Shown: positions 35,302 to 42,529 of the stretch, piece after piece | Numbering within the stretch: the first letter of the stretch is position 1 | How the letters are laid out: every line of letters begins with the position of its first letter | Assembly: GCF_001611275.1 (NCBI RefSeq) | Contig: NZ_CP015080.1 | Span: forward strand, 124,001-188,000 | DNA from: Desulfuromonas sp. DDH964 | GTDB taxonomy: Bacteria > Desulfobacterota > Desulfuromonadia > Desulfuromonadales > DDH964 | Length of the DNA stretch: 64,000 nucleotides | Direction: 5' to 3' | The notes under the pieces: generated by a model | What the model was told of the DNA's origin: nothing | Seen by the model: only the letters and a program-made list of their open reading frames with translations | Databases searched by the model: none | Position numbers and translations under genes: made by a program

Positions 35302-36438
35302 ATGGATCCCATCTATTTCGACTACAACGCCACCACGCCGGTCGACCCGCTGGTGGTGGCGGAGGTTGTTGCCGCGCTGAACACCCGCTTCGGCAATCCG
35401 TCGAGCGGCCATCTTTACGGCCGACAGGCCAAGGAGGTGGTGGAGTTGGCCCGGCAACGGCTGGCCGCCCTGCTTGGCTGCACGCCGGCGGAGGTGGTCT
35501 TCACCAGCGGCGGCACCGAGGCGAATAATCAGGCGCTGATCGGGTTTGCCTTTGCCAACCGGGCGCGCGGCAACCACATTATCGCCACGCAGATCGAGCA
35601 TCCGGCGGTGCTCGAACCGTTGAAATGGCTGCAGCGGCAAGGCTTTGACGTCACCCTGCTGCCGGTCGACGGTCACGGCCGGGTCGATCCGCAGGCCGTG
35701 GGGCGGGCCCTGACCCCGCGCACCATTCTGGTCTCGGTAATGCACGCCAACAACGAAATCGGCACGCTGCAGCCGCTGGCCGAGATCGGCGCCATCGCCA
35801 GGGAGCAGGGGATTGCCCTGCACAGCGACGCGGCCCAGTCGGTGGGGAAAATTCCGACCCGGGTCGATGAACTGGGGGTCGACCTGCTGACGGTCGCCGG
35901 GCACAAGTTCTACGCGCCCAAGGGCGTAGGGGCGCTCTATGTGCGCCAGGGGGTCACGCTCGACCCTTACCTGCACGGCGCCGGTCATGAAGCGGGCCGC
36001 CGCGCCGGCACCGAGAACGTGGCGTTGATCGCCGGGCTCGGCAAGGCGGCGCAGCTGGCGCAGGAGCGGCTGCCGGCCGAAGGGGTGCGGTTGCGCGATT
36101 TGCGCGACGATTTCCATCGCCTGCTGCAGGAGCGCGCCGGCGGTGTGATTCTCAACGGCCACCCCAACGAGCGGCTGCCCAACACCTTGAACATCAGCTT
36201 TGCCGACGTCAACGGCGCCGAGCTGCTGGCCCATCTGCCGGAGGTCGCCGCCTCGACCGGCTCGGCCTGCCACGACGGCAGTGGCGAACTCTCCGGCGTG
36301 CTCAAGGCGCTGGGCATCCCGCGCGGGCAGGGTTTCGGCGCGGTGCGCTTCAGCCTCGGGCATGGCAGCGACCGCGCAGAGATCGAGCGGGCGGCAGAAC
36401 TGATCGCCGGGCGGGTCCGGGAATTGCGCCGCGGATGA
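35302..36438 (+). CDS. Cysteine desulfurase (NifS/IscS type)
   Basis: A 378-residue PLP enzyme that takes sulfur from cysteine as a persulfide for Fe-S clusters and other thio-cofactors. The PLP lysine is K202 in VAGHKFYAPKG, HSDAAQSVGK lies before it, and the catalytic Cys is C323 in STGSACHDGS, within a short NifS-like loop. The MDPIYFDYNATTPVDP start is typical. It is divergent from the sulfite reductase operon and shares that AT-rich region (CGGAGAA precedes the ATG). No scaffold gene (iscU/nifU) follows. Confidence 0.92.
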   Translation: MDPIYFDYNATTPVDPLVVAEVVAALNTRFGNPSSGHLYGRQAKEVVELARQRLAALLGCTPAEVVFTSGGTEANNQALIGFAFANRARGNHIIATQIEHPAVLEPLKWLQRQGFDVTLLPVDGHGRVDPQAVGRALTPRTILVSVMHANNEIGTLQPLAEIGAIAREQGIALHSDAAQSVGKIPTRVDELGVDLLTVAGHKFYAPKGVGALYVRQGVTLDPYLHGAGHEAGRRAGTENVALIAGLGKAAQLAQERLPAEGVRLRDLRDDFHRLLQERAGGVILNGHPNERLPNTLNISFADVNGAELLAHLPEVAASTGSACHDGSGELSGVLKALGIPRGQGFGAVRFSLGHGSDRAEIERAAELIAGRVRELRRG

Positions 36439-36449
36439 CAAGGCAAAGA

Positions 36450-36509
36450 CTATCAAATCGATAGATTTTGAATTTTTTTCTTGACAGTCTTTCCGTAGGC
36501 GGGTTAATA
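36450..36509 (+). promoter_or_regulatory. Activator-type sulfur box and promoter of the HpaB-like operon
   Basis: The box CTATCAAATCGATAG (36450-36464) is followed 16 bp later by TTGACA (36481), a 17-bp spacer and TTAATA (36504). The box lies upstream of the -35 with the same 16-bp gap as at 50.7 kb. Confidence 0.72.
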
Positions 36510-36589
36510 ATCGGCACAGTCGACAGTGTGCCAACCGCGCTGCCGGCCCAAAGAGTCTGCAACAACCACCCCAACAACTACCCTTTTGG

Positions 36590-36613
36590 TGCTGACCGGA
36601 AAAACCGGAGGCC
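36590..36613 (+). promoter_or_regulatory. Sulfur leader hairpin element ahead of the HpaB-like gene
   Basis: GC-TGA-CCGG-AAAAA-CCGG-AG-GCC, about 80 bases into the predicted leader. It runs directly into the 5' arm of the terminator that follows. Confidence 0.65.
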
Positions 36614-36671
36614 GGGGCGATTCCCAGCGGCGTGCCATGCGCATGCCAAGGGGAGTTGTCCCGGCTTTTTT
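36611..36671 (+). terminator. Leader terminator ahead of the HpaB-like gene
   Basis: GCCGGGGCGA pairs fully (with G-T pairs) with TTGTCCCGGC, TCCC pairs with GGGA above it, and a GGCGTG/CATGCC stem caps the structure. Six T follow at 36666. It ends 34 bases before the start codon, so it must be regulated for the operon to be expressed. Confidence 0.82.
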
Positions 36672-36705
36672 CTTGGGGTCGGCCCCCCCTGCGCAAGGAG
36701 TCGCG

Positions 36706-38136
36706 ATGAAAACCGGTAACCAGTACCGCAAAAGCCTCAAGCAACTCGCTCCCAATCTTTACAAGTGGGGCAAGCCAATCAAGGACGTCACCCGCCATGC
36801 CGCCACCCGGCTGCATGTCAAGGCGATTGCCGATTGTTACGACGCCGGCTTCGACCCCGAACATGCGGCCATCTTTACCGGTGAGTCGCACCTGACCGGC
36901 AAGCGCGCCCACCGCTGGAACACCCTGATGCGCAGCGCCGATGACGTGGTCGCCAACGCGCGCATTAAACGCGCCCAGTTCCAGCGCACCGGGGCGTGCC
37001 ACGGCGCGACCTGCGCCGGCTGGACCGCGCTCAATGCGCTGTGGGCGACGACCTGGGAGCTCGACCAGGCGGAAGGGACCGACTACCACCGGCGGCTGGA
37101 GAACTATTTCCGCTACCTCGAAGAGAACGCCCTGGCCACCGCCGGGGCGCTGACCGATGCCAAGGGGGATCGCTCCCTCGGTCCCGCCGCGCAGAGCGAG
37201 GCCGACCAGTATCTGCACATTAAGGAAGTCCGCGACGACGGCATCGTGGTGCGCGGAGTCAAGGCCCAGATCTGCGGTGTCGCCGCGGCGCACGAGATCG
37301 TCTGCGTCCCGGGCGGCGGTCTGAAAGAGGGGGAGGAGGCCTTTGCCGTGGCCTTTGCCGTGCCGCGCGATGTCGCCGGGCTGACGGCGGTGGAGACCCG
37401 GCGGCCGAGCGACACCCGCGACGAGGAAGAAGGCTGGGATGCCCCCAGGGCCGGCGGCGTCGGCCAGGCGTTTCTGCTCTTCGACGACGTCTTCGTCCCC
37501 AACGAGCGGGTTTTTATCCAGGGGCAGACCCGCTACGCCGGGGTCTTCATCAATCATTTCACCGCCCTCTACCGCGCCCCGATCGGTGCCTGCGTCGCCG
37601 GCCAGGGGGACGTGATGATCGGCGCGGTGCTGGCCCTGGCTGAAGCCGGCGGCTTGTCGCAGAAGGTCTTCCAGGAAAAGCTGACGCGCATGGCGATCAA
37701 CAACGAGACCACTTTCGGGCTCGGCCTCGGCGCCATCCTGCAGGGGCAGGCGCACCCGTCGGGGGTGTGGATTCCCGACCCGCTGCTGGCGCACATCAAC
37801 AAGGTGCAGGTGGCCATGCTCCCCTACGAGACCAAGCGCCTCGCCCAGGAGATCGGCGGCGGCATCACCGAGACCGGCTGCTTCCCCTCGTGGCAGGATC
37901 TGACCAGCCCGCTCTACGGCGACAAGCTGCTCACGGCCCTGGCGGCGGTCTCCGACGGCGAGACCCGCGCCCGCCTGGCGCGGCTGGTCGAATGGCTGAC
38001 CGTCGGCGGCGGCATCCCCGGCTGCCTCAACGGCGGCGGCTCACCGGATGGCGCGCGGCTGGTGGTGCGCGCGCTGGAGCCGTGGAAAAAGTTTGCGACC
38101 AACGCCCGGCGCATCGCCGGGCTCGATCAGAATTAG
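36706..38136 (+). CDS. 4-hydroxybutyryl-CoA dehydratase / HpaB-family flavoprotein
   Basis: A 476-residue member of the 4-hydroxyphenylacetate 3-hydroxylase/4-hydroxybutyryl-CoA dehydratase family, with an acyl-CoA-dehydrogenase-like fold. By alignment to AbfD, cluster ligands Cys99, Cys103 and Cys299 correspond to C98, C103 and C296 here, while the His292 position is Y289 (ALYRAPIGAC). The ATTWELDQAEGTDYHRR stretch is closer to the dehydratase than to HpaB. It may hold an altered Fe-S cluster and FAD. It lies behind a sulfur box and attenuated leader, with a PaaK-like ligase after 13 bp. The substrate is unknown. Confidence 0.8.
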   Translation: MKTGNQYRKSLKQLAPNLYKWGKPIKDVTRHAATRLHVKAIADCYDAGFDPEHAAIFTGESHLTGKRAHRWNTLMRSADDVVANARIKRAQFQRTGACHGATCAGWTALNALWATTWELDQAEGTDYHRRLENYFRYLEENALATAGALTDAKGDRSLGPAAQSEADQYLHIKEVRDDGIVVRGVKAQICGVAAAHEIVCVPGGGLKEGEEAFAVAFAVPRDVAGLTAVETRRPSDTRDEEEGWDAPRAGGVGQAFLLFDDVFVPNERVFIQGQTRYAGVFINHFTALYRAPIGACVAGQGDVMIGAVLALAEAGGLSQKVFQEKLTRMAINNETTFGLGLGAILQGQAHPSGVWIPDPLLAHINKVQVAMLPYETKRLAQEIGGGITETGCFPSWQDLTSPLYGDKLLTALAAVSDGETRARLARLVEWLTVGGGIPGCLNGGGSPDGARLVVRALEPWKKFATNARRIAGLDQN

Positions 38137-38149
38137 ACAGGAGACAGCA

Positions 38150-39493
38150 ATGGCCAGCAATCTGCTCGAAAAACCAAGCGAAGACCTGCACACCAGCTAC
38201 CGCGACGCTGAGCTCGAAACCCTGCCGCGCCCGCAGCTGGAAGCCTTGCAGCTGAAGCTGCTGCGCGAGCACATCGCCTTTGCCTCCGAGCACTCCCCCT
38301 GGTACCGCCAGGCCTTTCGCGCCAGCAAGGTTGGCGCCGCCAGCCTCGGCAGCCTCGACGATCTGCGGCACTTTCCGTTCATCAGCAAGCAGGTGCAGCG
38401 CGAACGCCAGCAGGCGGTCCCGCTGCTCGGCGATCTGCTGGCGGTGCCGGAAGCCGAAGTGGTCTATGCCTCGGCCTCCAGCGGATCGACCGGCGTGCCG
38501 ACCCTCTCCCCCTTCACCGCCGGCGATTTCGACGCCTGGCAGGAGGTGCAGGCGCGCCTCTTCTACGCCGCCGGAGTGCGCGCCATCGACCGCTACCTGC
38601 ACGCCCTCAACTTCTCCCTCTTCGTCGGCGGCCCCGATGTCATCGGCGCCCAGAAACTCGGCGCCCTCTGCTTCTGGGCCGGCACCGTCCCGGCCGAGCG
38701 GCTGCTGTTTCTGATGCAGGAGTTTCAGCCGACGGTCACCTGGACCACCCCCTCCTACGCCTGGTATTTGGGAGAGACCGCCAGGGCGCAGGGGATCGAT
38801 CCGGCCAGGGATCTGGCGATCAGCCGCATCATCGTCGCCGGCGAGCCGGGCGGCTCCCTGCCGGCGACCCGCGCCGCCATCGAGAACCTGTGGGGGGCCG
38901 AGCTTTACGATTTCTACGGCATTTCCGACATCTTCGGCGCCAACGCCGGCATGTGCAGCGAGCGCAACGGTCTGCACTTTACCGAGGATCACCATCTGCT
39001 TGAAGTTCTCGATCCCAAGACCGGCGAGGCGGTGGCCGACGGCGAGAAGGGGGAGCTGGTGCTGACCACCCTGCAGAAACGCGCGCGGCCGATGATTCGC
39101 TTCCGCACCGGCGACATTGTCACCCGCGACGCTTCGCCCTGCCCCTGCGGCCGGACCCATGCCCGCATCTGGGTGCACGGCCGCACCGACGACATGTTCA
39201 TCGTCAACGGCGTCAACCTCTTCCCCGCCGATGTCGAGGTCGCGGTGCGTGACATTCCGGAGTTGACCGGCGAATACCGCATCACCCTGAGTCGCGAGCA
39301 GCACCTGACCCGTTTCACCCTTGACGTCGAACGGCGCGACGGTACGGCCCACAACGACGCTGCGCTGATCGAACGCCTGAAGAGTCTGCTGCGCAACCGC
39401 CACGGCATCGCCCCGAGCGGCGTCCATATTCTCGCCGACGGCGCCCTGCCGCGGGCGGTGCACAAAGCGAAACGGGTCATCGACCAGCGCTGA
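38150..39493 (+). CDS. Phenylacetate-CoA ligase-like AMP-forming ligase
   Basis: A 447-residue adenylate-forming enzyme of the PaaK family. The P-loop ASASSGSTGVPTLSPF at about residues 102-117, DFYGISDIFG (A5-like) and RFRTGDIVTRD (A7-like) are present, followed by a CPCGRTHARI segment and the PaaK C-terminal domain (TDDMFIVNGVNLFP). It should activate a carboxylic acid as a CoA thioester. It is cotranscribed with the AbfD/HpaB-like gene, so the pair probably activates and then transforms one acid. Sulfur-box control hints that the acid carries sulfur; this is inference. Confidence 0.88.
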   Translation: MASNLLEKPSEDLHTSYRDAELETLPRPQLEALQLKLLREHIAFASEHSPWYRQAFRASKVGAASLGSLDDLRHFPFISKQVQRERQQAVPLLGDLLAVPEAEVVYASASSGSTGVPTLSPFTAGDFDAWQEVQARLFYAAGVRAIDRYLHALNFSLFVGGPDVIGAQKLGALCFWAGTVPAERLLFLMQEFQPTVTWTTPSYAWYLGETARAQGIDPARDLAISRIIVAGEPGGSLPATRAAIENLWGAELYDFYGISDIFGANAGMCSERNGLHFTEDHHLLEVLDPKTGEAVADGEKGELVLTTLQKRARPMIRFRTGDIVTRDASPCPCGRTHARIWVHGRTDDMFIVNGVNLFPADVEVAVRDIPELTGEYRITLSREQHLTRFTLDVERRDGTAHNDAALIERLKSLLRNRHGIAPSGVHILADGALPRAVHKAKRVIDQR

Positions 39494-39534
39494 AAGAATC
39501 CCGATCTCAATAGCAGGTTTTAAGAAAAATATTG

Positions 39535-39583
39535 TTGACCAACTTTGTCGATTACAGTATGATAAAATCTATAAAAACGATAG
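39535..39583 (+). promoter_or_regulatory. Promoter and sulfur box of the rhodanese lipoprotein gene
   Basis: TTGACC at 39535, a 17-bp spacer and TATGAT at 39558; the box CTATAAAAACGATAG (39569-39583) covers the expected start site, a repressor placement. Confidence 0.7.
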
Positions 39584-39621
39584 ACTAATAGTTATATAAA
39601 AAATCGTGTCATTGTCCATGA

Positions 39622-39654
39622 GGCTGACCGGAACTACCGGAGGCAGGGGACCCC
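39622..39654 (+). promoter_or_regulatory. Sulfur leader hairpin element ahead of the rhodanese gene
   Basis: GGC-TGA-CCGG-AACTA-CCGG-AG-GC, followed by a small GGGG-A-CCCC motif and no terminator. It is 32 bases before the start codon, so a translational role is conceivable here. Confidence 0.6.
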
Positions 39655-39685
39655 ATCAAATAACTCACAGCAAGGAGAACGCAAC

Positions 39686-41587
39686 ATGAAAAGGTTTCAA
39701 ATCCCCATTCTGGTCGGCCTTTTAATCATCACCCTCAGCCTGCTGGTCGGTTGCGGCAGTTCCAGTGATGTCAAAACGGCAGCCAATGCGCAGCCGGCTG
39801 CCATCACCACCTTGAGTGACAGTTTCGTCACCACCGATTTTGTCGCCGCTGTCCAACAGGGCTCGGTCAATGAAAAGGTCGTTCTCATCGACACCCGTTC
39901 AGCGGCCGAATATGCCGCCGGGCATATCGAGGGAGCAATCAATGTCCAGCATGGCGACTACATCCGCACCCGCACCGTCGCCGGCGCCACCTCGGACGTC
40001 AAATACCTTATCGTCAACGAGCAGGAATTCGTCGACCTGGTCAACAGCCTGGGGATCACCCCAGACACCACCGTGGTGGTCTACGACAACGACATCAGCT
40101 TCGGCTGGGCGCCGCGCCTGGCCTGGACGCTGCAATATTACGGGCACGCCCGCGCTTTCTCGGTCGATGGCGGCATCCAGAAGTGGCAGCTGATCGATGG
40201 CCGTCCGCTGGTGACCACCCCGACCCTGCCGACCCCGAACACCACCAGCTACGTCATCAGCGGCCAGCGCAGCATTCTGGCCAGCAAGGAAGAACTGAGT
40301 GCCGCGGTGGGAAATTCCTCGTTTGTGGTGCTCGACGCCCGGGTGCCGGGGGAATACGCCGGGGTGACCAACGCCACCTGGGATGCCTACCGCCTCGGCC
40401 ACATCCCCGGCGCGATCTTCATCGACTGGGCCGACGTGCTCAAGGATAACGCCGCTGGCGTTTGGCTGGCCGATGGTTCGCGTCCGGTCAAAGTGCTGAA
40501 GAGCGAGACCGAACTGCGCAACTACTTCGCCGCCCGTGGCGTCACCGCCGACACAACGATCATTGCCCATTGCGAGGGGGGGATCCGTTCCTCCTTCATC
40601 ACCCAGGTGCTGCTCGGTCTCGGCTACACCGTGAAGAACTACGACGGTTCCTGGAACGACTGGGGTAAACAGACCGACGGCACCGCCTTCCCGGTGGAGA
40701 ACACCACCGCCACGCTGGAAGCGTTGCGCGACCCCACCGCCGCGATCAGTGACTATTTCGCCAGCACCGACGAGCTTGCAACGGAACTTGCGGCCAATCC
40801 GGCCACTACCAAGATCATCGACATCCGCTCCGCGGCACTCTACGCGGCCGGTCACATCCCCGGCGCCATCAACGTTTCGGCAAACGCGTTGACCGTTGAT
40901 CGTGCCGATGGCGTCCAGCGCCTGCTCCCCTCTCAAGCCGAGTTCATTGCCCTCGCTAACAGCCTCGGCATTGTCGATGGCGACCGCGTGATCGTTTACG
41001 ATGCGGACAGCAGCTCGTCCGCCGCGCGGGTTGCCTGGTCCTTCGTCTACTACGGCCATGACGCCCGTGCCCTCGACGGCGGCTACAAGAAGTGGACCGG
41101 TGAAAGCAAATCGACCGAAACGACCGTCAATACCCCGGTCGCCACAAGCAGCTTCACCATTGTCGGCAACGATGGCAGCCTGGCCCTGGCCGCCGATGTT
41201 CTGGCGGCGATCAGTGACCCTGCGGCGGTCATCAACGACACCCGCCAGGCCACCGAATACCTGCAAAGCGTGCCGCGCACCGACGGCCTCAATCCGGGGC
41301 ATGTGCCGGGCGCCATCTGGCTCGAATGGTCCGACCTGCTGACCTACGACGCCGCCACCGGCGCCAAGGTGCTCAAAGATGCCGACTCGCTCTTCTATCA
41401 GTTCCTCGCCGCTGGCATCACCCCGGACAAACGGGTCATCACCTATTGCCAGTCGGGCTACCGTTCGGGTTTCTCCGCCCTGGTGCTCAAAAGTCTCGGC
41501 TACCCGGAGGTGCAGAACTACGACGGCTCCTGGCGCGAATGGGGCAAGTACAACATTACCGACCCGACCAATTTCCCGGTCGAGTAA
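39686..41587 (+). CDS. Four-domain rhodanese lipoprotein
   Basis: A 633-residue protein with a lipoprotein signal (LLVGC, Cys at about residue 23). It contains four rhodanese domains in two pairs. Domains 1 and 3 have no catalytic cysteine (VVYDNDISFG and IVYDADSSSS), domains 2 and 4 do (IAHCEGGIRS, C296; ITYCQSGYRSG, C588). It is thus two tandem thiosulfate-sulfurtransferase units in one chain, anchored outside the cytoplasm. It should move sulfane sulfur from thiosulfate or a persulfide to an acceptor. It is controlled by a sulfur box and followed by an outer-membrane protein gene. Confidence 0.9.
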   Translation: MKRFQIPILVGLLIITLSLLVGCGSSSDVKTAANAQPAAITTLSDSFVTTDFVAAVQQGSVNEKVVLIDTRSAAEYAAGHIEGAINVQHGDYIRTRTVAGATSDVKYLIVNEQEFVDLVNSLGITPDTTVVVYDNDISFGWAPRLAWTLQYYGHARAFSVDGGIQKWQLIDGRPLVTTPTLPTPNTTSYVISGQRSILASKEELSAAVGNSSFVVLDARVPGEYAGVTNATWDAYRLGHIPGAIFIDWADVLKDNAAGVWLADGSRPVKVLKSETELRNYFAARGVTADTTIIAHCEGGIRSSFITQVLLGLGYTVKNYDGSWNDWGKQTDGTAFPVENTTATLEALRDPTAAISDYFASTDELATELAANPATTKIIDIRSAALYAAGHIPGAINVSANALTVDRADGVQRLLPSQAEFIALANSLGIVDGDRVIVYDADSSSSAARVAWSFVYYGHDARALDGGYKKWTGESKSTETTVNTPVATSSFTIVGNDGSLALAADVLAAISDPAAVINDTRQATEYLQSVPRTDGLNPGHVPGAIWLEWSDLLTYDAATGAKVLKDADSLFYQFLAAGITPDKRVITYCQSGYRSGFSALVLKSLGYPEVQNYDGSWREWGKYNITDPTNFPVE

Positions 41588-41616
41588 GCCCTTGGCACTC
41601 GCTGATGTCTAATTTC

Positions 41617-41650
41617 GGGTCGGCCCTCTCTCCGGGCCGGCCCACTTTTT
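41617..41650 (+). terminator. Terminator after the four-domain rhodanese gene
   Basis: GGGTCGGCC pairs with GGCCGGCCC, followed by CTTTTT. Partial read-through to the next gene is possible. Confidence 0.75.
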
Positions 41651-41669
41651 CCCAATTGGAGCCTGACTG

Positions 41670-42512
41670 ATGAAGCTTTTTCCTTTGCTACAGATATTCA
41701 TCTCCACTGCGGTTCTGTTCCTCGCTACTTCCAGCCTCAGCTTCGCCGGAGCCTGGACCCAGAAAGCGGGGCATCTCTACAACCGGGTGGCGCTCAACTA
41801 CTATTTCGCCGACCGCAACTTCGACGGTGACGGCGACCGGGTCGATTTCGCCAACAACGGCGAGTTCAGCGATTACAACCTGAGCAACTACTTCGAATAC
41901 GGCCTGACCGACCCCTTGACGATTTTCGGCTCGCTGGCTTACAAACGGATTAAAAACGACAGCGATCTGCGCCGCGACACGACCTGGGGGGTCGGCGATA
42001 TCGACCTCGGCTTGCGACAGCGGTTGCTCGACAATGATCTGGGGATCTTTTCGGTGCAGGCACTGGTGAAAATCCCCGAGGCCTACGACGAGGACGACTA
42101 TCTGCCGCTGGGCAACGGCCAGTACGATATCGAAGGGAAAATACTCTACGGTCGTTCCCTCTACCCGCTGCTCCCCGGTTACACCAACCTGGAGCTCGGC
42201 TATCGCTGGCGCGATGGAGCGCCGTCCGACGAGATCCGCTATCTGGTCGAAATCGGTTTCGACCTGGCGGAAAAGGTCTACACCCGCGGGAAACTGGATG
42301 GCATTTTCAGTGTCGACAACGGCGCCCGCACCGACGCCACCGGTAATCCGACCACCACCAATAACTTCGACCTGGCCAAGCTGGATCTGACCATTGGCTA
42401 CAAGCTGACCCCGGCCTGGGCGATCGAGGCGGCCTGGACGCCGGCAATTTACGGCCAGAACACCGCAGCCGGTGCGACCTACACCCTGGCGCTCAGTTTC
42501 GCCACCCCCTGA
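41670..42512 (+). CDS. Outer-membrane beta-barrel protein of unknown substrate
   Basis: A 280-residue protein with a signal peptide cleaved near LSFAG (about residue 27). The rest alternates polar and aromatic residues as in a beta-barrel (YNRVALNYYFADRNFDGDGD, YFEYGLTDPLTIFGSLAYKR, IDLGLRQRLLDN, LELGYRWRDG) and ends in a strand with final hydrophobic residues. The GLTDPLTIFGSLAY pattern resembles the MetA-pathway/outer-membrane transporter group. It sits after the surface rhodanese and may bring its substrate into the periplasm. Confidence 0.65.
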   Translation: MKLFPLLQIFISTAVLFLATSSLSFAGAWTQKAGHLYNRVALNYYFADRNFDGDGDRVDFANNGEFSDYNLSNYFEYGLTDPLTIFGSLAYKRIKNDSDLRRDTTWGVGDIDLGLRQRLLDNDLGIFSVQALVKIPEAYDEDDYLPLGNGQYDIEGKILYGRSLYPLLPGYTNLELGYRWRDGAPSDEIRYLVEIGFDLAEKVYTRGKLDGIFSVDNGARTDATGNPTTTNNFDLAKLDLTIGYKLTPAWAIEAAWTPAIYGQNTAAGATYTLALSFATP

Positions 42513-42529
42513 AAGTGAGCGATTGTTTC

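Noticed and set aside
35257..37794. An 845-codon minus-strand frame across the cysteine desulfurase and HpaB-like genes
   Set aside because: It is the complement of confident genes and crosses a promoter, a leader element and a terminator.
42515..42529. GTG start for the Fe-S/TVP38 fusion
   Set aside because: No ribosome-binding site precedes it; the ATG at 42530 is preferred, though its site is also weak.
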